NCBI RefSeq assembly: GCF_031679605.1
Contig: NZ_CP117522.1
Span: 1-64,000 of the forward strand
From: Streptomyces luomodiensis
Lineage (GTDB): Bacteria > Actinomycetota > Actinomycetes > Streptomycetales > Streptomycetaceae
DNA length: 64,000 bases
Direction: 5' to 3'
Part shown: one piece after another, positions 36,284 to 44,764 of the stretch
Layout: each line of letters begins with the position of its first letter
How positions within the stretch are numbered: position 1 is the stretch's first letter
Program-made: the position numbers and the translations under genes
The notes under the pieces: model-generated
Told to the model about the DNA's origin: nothing
Database searches by the model: none
Seen by the model: only the letters and a program-made list of their open reading frames with translations

Positions 36284-37455
36284 GAGACGTTCCTCTCCTG
36301 GCCGCGGGGATCGTTCGGCTCGGCGGGCGAGGAGGCCGGCCGGAACAGGTGCGGCGGGAAGTAGTTGAACCGCTTCATCGTCAGCAGCGGTCGGCCACGG
36401 ACAATCGCCTCTCGGGTGATGCCGACGTGGTAACTCCAGTCGACGCTGGTGGCCGCGACGGCCAGGCCCAGCAATCGGCCGACGCTCAGGCCCTCTTCGG
36501 GCCGGGAACGGCGGAGGAGCCGAACCGTGTCCCGGACGAACCAGCTGGCCAGCACGGCCGCGGCGGCGCCCGACACTTTGCGGCGCGCCCCGGGCAGCAG
36601 CGCGGCGGCGACCGTTAGCGCCACGGCGGCGCTCACCGGGTTGAACGACCAGGACGCGTACTGCGGCTGGCGCACGCAGTTGTAGACGCAGGCCCGGCCG
36701 TAGAGGAAGAGCTTGCGGTGGAACTGGGACAGCCTGGTGATGCCGTCCGTGGCATGCATGACCACGGCCCGCGGGTGTCCCAGTATCCGGTGTCCGGCGG
36801 CATGCAGCCGCACGCCGAGATCGACGTCCTCGCCGCCGACGACGGTGTACGGGTGCTCGTCGAAGCCGCTGATTTCCTCGAACGCGTCTTTGCGCACCGA
36901 CAGATTGGATGTGGCCCCCCACCAGAGGCGGTCGTAGTGGAGGGGCCAGTTCCAGGGAGCGTTGACCACCACGGAGTGCTGGACCGTACGCCAGGCAGGG
37001 ACCTGTCCGGCTCCCTCGACCACGGTGGGACCCGCGACCGCCGCGATGCTGGCGCCGTCCGTCGCCCGGTGCTCGTTGTGCGCGTCGATGTGGGCGCTCA
37101 GCAGCGAGGGCGTGGCCACACAGTCGGAATCGATGAACAGCACCAGCGGGAAACGGCAATGCGCCACTCCTGTATTGCGCTTCGCGCCGACGTTGCGCGG
37201 TCCCCGAAGGTAAGTGGCGCCTGTGGCGCGGCACGCCTCTTGGATGCCTTCGCGATCAGTGCCCTGGGAGTCGTCGACGATCAGTACCTCGGCCTCCATG
37301 CCGGAGGGAAGTGCGGTGATGGCGGCGTTCAGCGAGTCCAGGAGCCGGCGTACCGCGTCGGGGTGCCCCAGGGTGGGGACCACCACGGAGACGGACGACA
37401 GCCTGCCCCGCACGCCCCCACCGGCCCCCGCCGTCGTGGGACGGGGGGCGGTCAC
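36280..37455 (-). CDS. family 2 glycosyltransferase 2, membrane-associated
   Basis: GTG 37455 overlaps the epimerase stop. The GT-A domain: SSVSVVVPTLGHPDAVRRLL, EVLIVDDSQGTD, RNVGAKRNTGVAH, FIDSDC as DxD, SNLSVRKDAFEEISGFDEHP and VGGEDVDLGVRLHAAGHRI. The last 120 residues add hydrophobic helices (AAVALTVAAALLPGA, AAAAVLASWFV), so it likely sits at the membrane. It resembles mycofactocin- and polysaccharide-type GT2 enzymes only in general layout. The Arg-rich open frame upstream to 37770 is antisense and was excluded. Confidence 0.85.
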   Translation of the reverse strand: MTAPRPTTAGAGGGVRGRLSSVSVVVPTLGHPDAVRRLLDSLNAAITALPSGMEAEVLIVDDSQGTDREGIQEACRATGATYLRGPRNVGAKRNTGVAHCRFPLVLFIDSDCVATPSLLSAHIDAHNEHRATDGASIAAVAGPTVVEGAGQVPAWRTVQHSVVVNAPWNWPLHYDRLWWGATSNLSVRKDAFEEISGFDEHPYTVVGGEDVDLGVRLHAAGHRILGHPRAVVMHATDGITRLSQFHRKLFLYGRACVYNCVRQPQYASWSFNPVSAAVALTVAAALLPGARRKVSGAAAAVLASWFVRDTVRLLRRSRPEEGLSVGRLLGLAVAATSVDWSYHVGITREAIVRGRPLLTMKRFNYFPPHLFRPASSPAEPNDPRGQERNVS

Positions 37456-38418
37456 CGGCCGCTCACCGCCCCGGCGAGGGGGGTGGCCGCGAACCAGTCG
37501 ACGGTCCGGCGCAACCCCTCCTGGAGACCGACCCGTGGCCGCCACCCCAACTGCGTGGCGGCACGGGTAGTGTCGGGGCGTCGCAGCGCCGGGTCGTCCT
37601 GCGGTAGCGGGACGCTTGTGAGGACGGAGTCGGAGCCGGTCGCCTGGACGACCAGCCGGGCTGTTTCCGCCACGCTGAGCTCTTGCGACCCGCCGAGGTT
37701 GACGGGTCCCGGCTCGCCCGTCGACGTCAGCAGCGCCCACAGCCCCTCGACCATGTCGTCGACGTAGCACAGCGAGCGGGTCTGTGTGCCGTCTCCGGCT
37801 ACGGTCACCGGCAGGCCCGCCAGAGCCTGGGAGATGAACGTGGGGATCATCCGGCCGTCGTCGACCCGCATCCGGGGACCGTAGGTGTTGAAGATGCGGG
37901 CGATGCGCGTGTCCACCGCGTACTGCTGGCGATAGGTGACGGTGAGGGACTCACTGAACCGCTTAGCCTCGTCGTAGACGGCCCTCGGGCCGGTCGGATT
38001 GACATTGCCCCAGTAGCTCTCTGGCTGCGGATGGACCTTCGGATCGCCGTAGACCTCGCTGGTGGACGTCAGGAGGAAACGAGCACCGTGGCGTGCGGCC
38101 AGCTGGAGAGCGTGATGGGTACCGGCCGAGCAGACCAGCATCGTCTCCAGCGGCAGCCTCAAGTAATCGGCGGGCGAGGCCGGGCATGCCATGTGCAGCA
38201 CGTCGGTGACGAGGCCGTCGACGGACAGTTCCCGTGACACGTCGGCCTGGTTGAAGGTGAAGCCGGGGTGATCTTCTAGGTGGCCGATGTTGGCACGCTC
38301 GCCCGTGCTCAGGTCATCGACGCAGACGACCGAGTAGCCCTCGGCGAGGAGCCGGTCGCACATGTGGGACCCGAGAAACCCTGCCCCGCCCGTCCACGGC
38401 GCGCCGCTCGCCGCTCAT
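37452..38418 (-). CDS. UDP-glucuronate decarboxylase-like epimerase, frameshift near N-terminus
   Basis: The printed frame from 38363 lacks the start, but in the same frame just upstream GGAGFLGSH (NAD-binding GxxGxxG) is encoded behind an in-frame stop. ATG 38418 starts MSGERRAV in another frame. Restoring two bases near 38393 would give MSGERRAVVTGGAGFLGSH. The rest matches the UXS family: LLTSTSEVYGDPKVHPQPES, YWGNVNPTGPRAVYDEAKRF with the catalytic Y-x-x-x-K, IARIFNTYGPRM and TRSLCYVDDMVEG. The reaction would be UDP-glucuronate to UDP-xylose via a 4-keto intermediate. It is the first gene of the cluster, pairing with the dehydrogenase at 26106. Confidence 0.82.
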
Positions 38419-38825
38419 TCGATGGTTCCCGCCACGATGCAACGGCCTGGGCACCCACGTGCGAGCGCCGGCCGTTCCGAACTGCCTCTGCGTAGTCGCA
38501 TGTCCCGTATGCACATGACATACGAGCATCATCGCCACGCACAGTTGCCGCAACAGCTTAGGGAAAACTCTGCAAAAAATCGATCCCTCAGAGTAAAGTT
38601 TGATCCTTGGACATACGGGCATGGTTAGGGCGACCAGACTTGGATGCGACCGAGACGGCGTGGCGCCGGTGAAAGTTGGCACGGCCAGGAGGCGACGGCC
38701 ACGCCCTGCCGATGAAGATTGAGCCAAACTGACGCATGAGCGGCGTCAATCAGGTAGGCAAATAGCCTAAGGATCTTTGTAATTCATAAACGACACATCG
38801 GCGGTGCCGCGTAAGCCACCGCGCC
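38419..38825. promoter_or_regulatory. A/T-richer leader upstream of the sugar cluster
   Basis: About 400 bases without a supported gene. It is less GC-rich than the flanks at 38540-38620 and 38755-38800 and probably contains the promoter of the minus-strand cluster. The inverted repeat CGTATG-N7-CATACG (38506-38511 and 38519-38524) lies about 90 bases upstream of ATG 38418 and could be an operator. The far end is next to the IS701-type element. Promoter boxes could not be fixed. Confidence 0.4.
38506..38524. promoter_or_regulatory. inverted repeat, candidate operator
   Basis: CGTATG and CATACG are perfect complements separated by seven bases. The position, about 90 bases before the first gene of the cluster, suits a repressor or activator site. 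No regulator gene is present in the cluster. Confidence 0.35.
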
Positions 38826-40249
38826 AGTAGGACTCCGTTAGGTCTGTGTGTCGACCTTGTTCAGGGGCACCGTGAGTGTGTGGACGCACATGAAGTGAAC
38901 CGTGTTCGGGCGACGTTGGAGCGTTATTCGTGGCGGATGTGTTCGCCTCGGTGCCGCGCAAGGACCAGCGGGCTAAGAGCGACTGCTATCTGCGGGGAGT
39001 GATGATGGACGGTCGCCGCAAGTCCATCCAGGCCATGGCCTCGCGACTTCCGGACGGCAATGAACAGAACCTGCAGCAGTTCGTGAACCAATCCACGTGG
39101 GATCCGGTTCCAGTGCGTCGGCGGATCGCCGAGCGGCTGGTGCCGCAGGTCGGCCCGGACGCCTGGGCGATCGATGACGTGTCGTTCCCCAAGGACGGAA
39201 GGATGTCGGTCGGTGTCGCCCACCAGTACTGCGGTGCGCTGGGCAAGCAAGCCAACTGCCAGGTCGCGGTCAGCGTCCACGCGGTCTCCGACACAGCGTC
39301 ATGCCCGCTGAACTGGCGGCTGTTCCTGCCCAAGGAGTGGGCCGAGGACACCGTCCGGCGCCGGCAGACCGGCGTGCCCAAGGACGCCGGGCACCGGGAG
39401 AAGTGGCGCCTCGCCCTGGACGCCCTGGACGAACTGGCCACCTGGCAGCTGGTGCCGCCGGTCGTGGTAGCGGACGCCGGCTACGGCCAGAACGCCGACT
39501 TCCGCGCCGCCCTGACCGAGCGGGAGATCCGTTAAGTAGTCGGGATCCGCGGCGATCTGACCGTCCAGCCCTGTGACGCCCTCCCTGATGCCCCCGCCTG
39601 GTCCGGAAACGGCCGGCGGCCGGTGCCCCGCTACCGGCAGCGACCCGTGCCGGTAGCGGAACTGGCCGCGGCCGCCGGACGGGAAGCCTTCAGCGAGGTG
39701 ACCTGGCGGGAAGGCTCCCGCGGCCCGATGACCTCCCGCTTCCTCACGGTGCAAGTCCGGCCGGCCGGGGCGCGCCCGCGTCGGCTGGCCCAGCAAGCCG
39801 CGGTGGCCGAGCACGGCCGGTGGGACGGCATCCTGCCCCAGGTTGCGACTGCTGGCCGAATGGCCCGACGGCGAGGACCAACCGACCCGCTTCTGGCTGT
39901 CCGACCTGCCCGACGACACCCCGATCCCGGACCTGGTCCGCCTGGCAAAGATCCGCTGGCGCATCGAACACGACTACCGGGAACTCAAGCATGGCCTGGG
40001 ACTGGACCACTTCGAAGGCCGTTCCTGGCCGGGCTGGCACCACCACGTCACCCTGGTCACCGCCGCCCACGCCTTCCTCACCGAACAGCGGCTGGCCCCA
40101 AAAGCCGACACAGCGGACTCACCCTCTACCAGATCCTCGACATCCTCCAGGACCTGCTGAACTGCTGGACCGGCATCTGCACCACCTGCCACCAATCCCT
40201 GCCCCGCAGGACCACACCAAGATCAAGACAGACCTAACGGAGTCCTACT
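38826..40249 (+). mobile_element. IS701-family insertion sequence with 22-bp terminal inverted repeats
   Basis: The left end (38826-38847) and right end (40228-40249) are perfect inverted copies: both read AGTAGGACTCCGTTAGGTCT from the outside. The element is 1,424 bases and carries one broken transposase. No exact target duplication was seen: the flanks are GCC and AGG-type, with CTAG overlapping the right end. Its right flank resumes an IS5-like transposase in mid-gene, so it appears to have landed in or beside that element. Confidence 0.85.
38882..40237 (+). pseudogene. IS701-family transposase, several lesions
   Basis: Likely start is GTG 38882 (VDAHEVNRVRATLER), with a frame change near 38928 into VADVFASVPRKDQRAKS. 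The DDE core follows: AWAIDDVSFPKDGRMSVGVA, GALGKQANCQVAVSVHAVSD and VVADAGYGQNADFRAALTER. A TAA stop at 39534-39536 replaces what should be a Tyr codon, after which the frame stays open to about 39840. Further frame changes near 39840 and 40100 lead to RWRIEHDYRELKHGLGLDHF (catalytic Glu) and LDILQDLLNCWTG. It is inactive as written. Confidence 0.85.
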
Positions 40250-40252
40250 AGG

Positions 40253-40785
40253 TCCTGGCCGCGCTCGCGCCGACCCTTGCGGAGGCGGGGTCCGGACAGC
40301 ATCATCGAAGGCGTTCGTGCTGCTGGACGGGGCCTGCTGCCGATCGACCGGGTCGCCGCTGACCGGCCCTACTACTCGGGAAAGCACAAGAGGCACGGGA
40401 TGAACGTGCAGGTCCTCGCCGATCCGTTCGGTCGGCTGTTGTGGGTTTCACCGGCCCTGTCCCGGCGCCGTCCATGACGTCCGCGCGGCCCGTGAACACG
40501 GCGTCGTCGATGACCTCGCCGAGGCGGGCATCACGTGCTGAGCCGACAAAGGCTACCGGGGTGCCGGCGGCACGGTCCGCACCCGTACTGGGGACGGTGG
40601 GGGACCCTCTCCACTGGTCAGCAAGCGGTGAACCGGTCCCACGCCAAGGTCCGCGCACTTGTCGAGCTGGCCATGGCCACCCTCAAGTCCTGGCGACTCC
40701 TTCGCAAGCTCCGGTGCTCGACACCCGGATCACCCACCTCGTCCAGGCAGTCCTCACCCTCCATCTGGCCAGCTCAGACCGATGA
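40253..40785 (+). pseudogene. IS5-like transposase, 5' truncated and frameshifted
   Basis: Blocks in two or three frames: LLPIDRVAADRPYYSGKHKR and HGMNVQVLADPFGRLLWVSP (DDE_Tnp_4-type core), GAVHDVRAAREHG, then ATLKSWRLLRKLRCS and ending LTLHLASSDR-stop at 40785. The N-terminal third is missing where the IS701 element abuts. An in-frame TGA near 40541 and the frame changes make it dead. Confidence 0.7.
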
Positions 40786-40817
40786 TGGAATGCCTCTTTG
40801 ACAGGAACTGCAGACCT

Positions 40818-40868
40818 GAATCCCAGGACGTCGGCGAGGAGCCGGCGGTGAAGGTCGCTGAGGTTCAC
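40818..40868 (-). pseudogene. AbiEii-type toxin, N-terminal remnant
   Basis: GTG 40868 overlaps the stop of the upstream gene (GTGA) and encodes NLSDLHRRLLADVLGF. Homology then stops at the IS5-like remnant. Actinobacterial AbiEii/AbiGii nucleotidyltransferase toxins begin this way and follow the same partner gene (family memory). Only about 17 codons survive and the catalytic GS-DxD region is lost. Confidence 0.5.
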
Positions 40869-41233
40869 GCCGCGGCTGCCGGGCGAGCCGAAGCCAGCTC
40901 GGGGAACGCCTCTTCCCATACGTCGCGGATGGCGCGGCTGATCAGTGTGCGCAGGACGGGCCACTGGGCGATCAGGAGGTCCCGGTTCAGCAGGGCAATC
41001 AGGTCACCGTGCTGCCCTTCGGCCAGCACGGTGCGGTACATGCTCATCCGCGACCGCGGCCGGTCCAGATCGAACCGCGTCAGACCCGACCACGCCACAT
41101 GCAACGGCAGCTGCACGGAACCGTGCACCGGTCCAGCCAGCTCACCAAGCGTGCCGGGAAGCCTCCGCGTGTAGCGCTGCCGCAGCACCTCGGAAGCGGA
41201 CGGCGACGGCTCAGCAGCAGACACAACGGACAT
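40865..41233 (-). CDS. AbiEii-associated partner protein, hypothetical
   Basis: From ATG 41233 the 122-residue product has YTRRLPGTLGELAGPVHGSV, LPLHVAWSGLTRFDLDRPRS, YRTVLAEGQHGDLIALLNRD and LIAQWPVLRTLISRAIRDVW. It is soluble with no clear helix-turn-helix. In Streptomyces such proteins commonly precede an AbiEii-type nucleotidyltransferase toxin, overlapping by GTGA as here. A role as antitoxin or regulator is inferred from that arrangement only. With the toxin destroyed, it is an orphan. Confidence 0.6.
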   Translation of the reverse strand: MSVVSAAEPSPSASEVLRQRYTRRLPGTLGELAGPVHGSVQLPLHVAWSGLTRFDLDRPRSRMSMYRTVLAEGQHGDLIALLNRDLLIAQWPVLRTLISRAIRDVWEEAFPELASARPAAAA

Positions 41234-41417
41234 GCCACCAGTATGAGCGATGAGCACCGGTCCGTAGCACAGGAAATCCGGCAGCGAAGCTGACCGTCGT
41301 GCCACGCGGACCCGGCCGCGTGGCACGACACTCCGCATTCGCGTCGGGAGAGAAAGAGCAGCCGGTGCTCATCCGGACACCGGCGCGCCGGCCTGTCGGC
41401 GCGCCGGGAACTGACTG

Positions 41418-42094
41418 TCAGGCGCAGGTGGCGAGCATGCCGTCCAGGGCCGAGCGCTCCGCCGGGTCCACGGTCAAACCGTACGCGCGTTTCACCGAAA
41501 TCCAGGCGCGGCCGTAGGTGCAGCGGTAGCCGGCCAGCGGGGGCTGCCAGTTGGCGGGGTCCTTGTCGGCCTTGGAGCGGTTGGAACGGGCGGAGACGGC
41601 CACGAGCTGGGAGTGAGTGAGGTCGTTCGCGAACGCCCGGCGGTCCTGCGTGGTCCAGGCCGCCGCGCCGGACCGCCAGGCTTCCTTGAGAGGCACGACA
41701 TGGTCGATGTCGAACTGGGCCGCCGTCTCGGCCGCCACACCGTCGTACGGCGAGACCCAGTGACCGGAGGCCGCCTGGCTGTCCTGGGTGACGCCTCCGC
41801 CGTCGCGCTGGAGAGGACGACCTCGCGGGTGTCGCAGGTGCCGTACTGGATGACCCAGTGGGGGAACTTCGCCCGGCTGTATCCGGGGACGTCCTCTTCG
41901 GGTGCGACGGTCAGTTCTTGCAGTTCCGCCCGGGCTTCCTCAGCCGTCGGGGGCTCCGGGAGCTCTGCCGCTGATACGGGAACGGTGACGGACGACGGGG
42001 CGCTTGGTGTGGCCCAGCTGGAGGGAGCGGAACCCATGAGGCCGGCGGTTGTCAGCATGGCGGCCGCAGCAGCGGCCCAGCGACGCACCATCAT
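41418..42094 (-). pseudogene. secreted HNH endonuclease (DUF1524-like), one frameshift
   Basis: ATG 42094 or 42091 begins a Sec-type signal peptide, VRRWAAAAAAMLTTAGLMGS. A linker leads to KFPHWVIQYGTCDTREVVL. Near 41815 one base is missing: the next frame continues LQRDGGGVTQDSQAASGHWV then SPYDGVAAETAAQFDIDHVV (HNH core), WRSGAAAWTTQDRRAFANDL, LVAVSARSNRSKADKDPANW and ends in LDGMLATCA. Everything else is intact and full length (about 225 residues), so a sequencing error is possible. Family members are extracellular nucleases or nutrient-scavenging DNases. A decayed relative lies at 20040-20400. Confidence 0.8.
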
Positions 42095-42297
42095 GGCTGT
42101 CACCGTGGCCTGCCCCGCTGGAGCGAACGTTCTTTTCCCGGGGGCTGTCACCCCATAGTGGATACGCGGCAGCGGGGCTCCAGCCGCCGTCGAATCCGTG
42201 GGGATATCGACCACAGGCCTTCCCGCCCGGCCTCATGCTGCACGTGTACCGGGCACCTGCTTGCCTCGATATTCGAACAAGGGATCTCGTGCAGTGC

Positions 42298-42527
42298 ATG
42301 ACCCAGCACGACTTCCCTCATGACCTCGTGGAGGCGCAGACCGCCTGGTACCGCACGTACTGGCAGCTCGCGGAATCCGGTCCGACAGCGAGCACCGCGA
42401 GGAGCCGCCGGCGCCTGCAGGAGCTGTCGGTACAGATCGCCGGGCCCCGTACTGGTGCGGACCGTCGGGCACGCCCGCCGCGCGTACAGAGCTCAAGGAG
42501 CTCGCCCGGCGTGCGGTCGGTCGATGA
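42298..42527 (+). pseudogene. small hypothetical protein, one frameshift
   Basis: ATG 42298 encodes TQHDFPHDLVEAQTAWYRTY and RRRLQELSVQIAG. One missing base near 42446 shifts the frame, after which HPYWCGPSGTPAARTELKEL ARRAVGR follows to TGA 42525-42527. This resembles the roughly 75-residue proteins scattered through Streptomyces genomes (Leu/Arg-rich helices followed by a W-containing turn), function unknown. A strong terminator follows. Confidence 0.6.
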
Positions 42528-42617
42528 GGCTCACCACCTGAGCGGAGGCATCCGCCCTGTGTCATCGCCTCATGCCGCCTGGCCCGTGGGCTGGGCGGTC
42601 CTCAGGACGTATCGTGC

Positions 42618-42656
42618 ACGGGCCCACCCCGCACGCGGGGTGGGCCCGTCTTGTTT
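42618..42656 (+). terminator. strong intrinsic terminator
   Basis: ACGGGCCCACCCCGC (42618-42632) pairs perfectly with GCGGGGTGGGCCCGT (42635-42649) and is followed by CTTGTTT. It sits about 90 bases past the small gene ending at 42527. The truncated recombinase begins immediately after it, suggesting the recombination breakpoint is here. Confidence 0.8.
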
Positions 42657-42657
42657 G

Positions 42658-43330
42658 GGAGGCCGCCCCCGATCAGGAGGTCATCCTCACCGTCCACGAG
42701 CTCAAGCGCCTGGCCCGCAACGCCGCCGAGCTGATGACCCTCTCCGGCCAGCTCCAGACCGCCGGCGTCCAGCTCGAACTCCTCACCGGCCCGCTCACCG
42801 GTGTCTACGACCCCAACGGCATGGGTGCGATGTTCTTCGCCGTCCTGGCTGCCGCCGCGCAGATCGAGCGCAACTACATCCGGGAGAAGACCCTGGAAGG
42901 GCAGGTCACAGCCGCCGCGAAGGGCAACCACGGCGGACGACCGAAGGCCATCGACGACGACTCCCTTCTGCTGGCCCTCGCGCTGAAAGACCGCGGCGTC
43001 CCCGTCCCCGAGATCGCCAAGAAGCTGACCATCAAGACCGGCAAGAACGCCGGACAGCGCCCCTCGGTCGCCTCCGTCTACCGGGCACTCGCCGAGGCCG
43101 AGGAAGCCGACGCCCCGACAGGGGCGCACGTCGTCGGCCCCCGCCGACCGGTCCGCGCACGGATCACCCGCCCTGGCAGTGGCACCGACCCGGAGCCGAT
43201 GGAACGGCTCACCCGGCAAGTCCTCGACAAGGACCGCGTGCTGGACGATCTGGTCCAGCAGACCGAGGAGGGCACGACCGACGTCGTCGCCCAGCTGCTG
43301 GCGCAGGTCCGGGATGGAAATGCCCAGTGA
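42658..43330 (+). pseudogene. serine recombinase (resolvase), catalytic N-terminus missing
   Basis: The frame resumes at EAAPDQEVILTVHELKRLAR and continues NAAELMTLSGQLQTAGVQLE, LLTGPLTGVYDPNGMGAMFF and QIERNYIREKTLEGQVTAAA. The DNA-binding region is KGNHGGRPKAIDDDSLLLAL and ALKDRGVPVPEIAKKLTIKT. The first 60 or so residues with the Y-x-R-V-S-T nucleophile Ser are absent, replaced by terminator sequence. The tail after 43090 (TGAHVVGPRRP onward) is an unusual acidic extension ending in LLAQVRDGNAQ. It cannot catalyse recombination. A second piece of a similar enzyme is at 45405-45712. Confidence 0.8.
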
Positions 43331-43376
43331 TCCGGCCCCGGGCTGGGTCCTCTTCTCTTTCCGTTTCCGGGCGTCG

Positions 43377-43562
43377 TCAGAGGACTGGTTCCCCAGCGAT
43401 CTCACGAGCTGCCTCGTCGATGGCCGCTTCATAGTCGTCGTCGTCGAGGATGGGCGTGTGCATGGCGGCGCGGTGCCTGAGCTCGGCGAGGTGGCTGAGC
43501 ACCTCTTCCTCGGACATCGCCCGGTTGAATCCTTCGACGTGGACTTCGGCGTTGGGCTTCAT
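43377..43562 (-). CDS. 61-residue protein downstream of the RES-sigma fusion
   Basis: ATG 43562 overlaps the stop of the RES-sigma gene (ATGA). It encodes KPNAEVHVEGFNRAMSEEEV, LSHLAELRHRAAMHTPIL and DDDDYEAAIDEAAREIAGEP. It is acidic and helical with no membrane segment. The coupling implies matched expression with the fusion protein, for example as an inhibitor or co-factor, but nothing in the sequence proves this. No family was recognised. Confidence 0.65.
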   Translation of the reverse strand: MKPNAEVHVEGFNRAMSEEEVLSHLAELRHRAAMHTPILDDDDYEAAIDEAAREIAGEPVL

Positions 43563-44761
43563 CGTGTGCCTCCCTCGCGGAAATCGTGGCCGAGTGCGTC
43601 CCTGAGGTCCCTGCGTGCTGCACTGAGCCGACTCTTGACCGTGCCGGGTGGGATCTGCACGAACTCAGCGATGTCTGCCACGGAGTAATGGAGCACGTAG
43701 TGCATGACGAAGCACTCGCGCTTGTCCCGGGCGAGGTTCCTGATCGCCGCGCGGAGGGCCACCTTCTCCACCGTCGTGGTCGCAGGATCCAGGTCCTCGC
43801 ACGACACATTGAGATCGGTGTCGCCCAGATGCTGTTCTGGGTGCTTTGCCTGGATGCGGTGAACCCTCATGAGGATCCGTCGGCCAGTCTTGACGACCCA
43901 GCCGACGCGGTTGGGGTGGGCGCGTACGTCTGGCCATCTGCGGTGAGCGATCTCGAAGGCCCGGCTGGCAGCATCCTGCGCCAGTTCCCAGTCGTTCTGT
44001 CGCGCGTTTAGGATGCGACAGACCTGCGGGAAGTGAGCCTTGAAGAAGGAGACGAAGTCGTCACCCTCCTTCTCTTTCGCTGGCTGGGGCGGCTCGCTAA
44101 TGGGTAGGGCCTCATCAAGGGGCCCAGGCGGGTCCTGGTGAGGAATCTGAGCTCGGAACGCTCGCAAGAGATCGTTCGCCCGCGTCGGATTGAGCGGTGC
44201 GGATTTGACCTCACCCAGGATGTTGGAGGGGCACCGGTCGCCGAAGAGCACCACCATGTGCTCTGGGTGACTACAAAACGAAGGCCACACGAACCCCTGG
44301 GCCCAGGGGTTGTGCTCGCGCAGCAGCGCAGCCCAGGCCCGCGTATGACGGTATTCACCGCTGTCGGCAAGTACGAGCCAAGATGACTGACCGACACGAG
44401 CAAGGGCAGCGGCGCTCGTCAGGTCGAGGAGATCCAGTGGCTCAGTGGTCCTCAACTCGGCTAGGCGACGTCCCGAGATTATCTTGGGCGAGATCAGCCG
44501 CGCTCCTCCCTCGTCGAAGGGAACGGCATGCAGCACCGTCTCCGCAAGCGCCGTTTCAGGAGTGAAGGCCGCATAGAGGAAGGGGTACGGATCCGCAGGC
44601 GTGCCGTCGAAGCGCTCGCCGAAGAAGTGACTGTTTTCGACAACAGGGTTGAACGCGGTCGGACCGCGCCGTTCGTGGTGAACCCTGTGGAGGGATGTGC
44701 CCTCCGGGATACGAAAAGCCTCGCCGACCAGGGGCTGTGATGGAGGACGGAGGACGGACAT
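43559..44761 (-). CDS. RES-domain protein fused to an ECF sigma factor-like module
   Basis: The 400-residue frame has two parts. Residues about 18-190 are a RES domain: TSLHRVHHERRG (R26), PFLYAAFTPETALAETVLHA (Y63, E74), LDLLDLT, RAWAALLREHNPWAQGFVWP with S161, then HMVVLFGDRCP. RES toxins degrade NAD using these Arg/Tyr/Glu/Ser positions. A Pro/Lys/Glu-rich linker (208-233) joins to an ECF sigma module: region 2 FVSFFKAHFPQVCRILNARQ and QDAASRAFEIAHRRWPDVRA (about 236-300), and region 4 AIRNLARDKRECFVMHYVLH YSVADIAEFVQIPPGTVKSR (about 345-395). No stop or start separates them and both halves are intact. It is the middle gene of three (3-base gap upstream, ATGA overlap downstream). I do not know this fusion. 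Confidence 0.8.
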   Translation of the reverse strand: MSVLRPPSQPLVGEAFRIPEGTSLHRVHHERRGPTAFNPVVENSHFFGERFDGTPADPYPFLYAAFTPETALAETVLHAVPFDEGGARLISPKIISGRRLAELRTTEPLDLLDLTSAAALARVGQSSWLVLADSGEYRHTRAWAALLREHNPWAQGFVWPSFCSHPEHMVVLFGDRCPSNILGEVKSAPLNPTRANDLLRAFRAQIPHQDPPGPLDEALPISEPPQPAKEKEGDDFVSFFKAHFPQVCRILNARQNDWELAQDAASRAFEIAHRRWPDVRAHPNRVGWVVKTGRRILMRVHRIQAKHPEQHLGDTDLNVSCEDLDPATTTVEKVALRAAIRNLARDKRECFVMHYVLHYSVADIAEFVQIPPGTVKSRLSAARRDLRDALGHDFREGGTR

Positions 44762-44764
44762 AGA

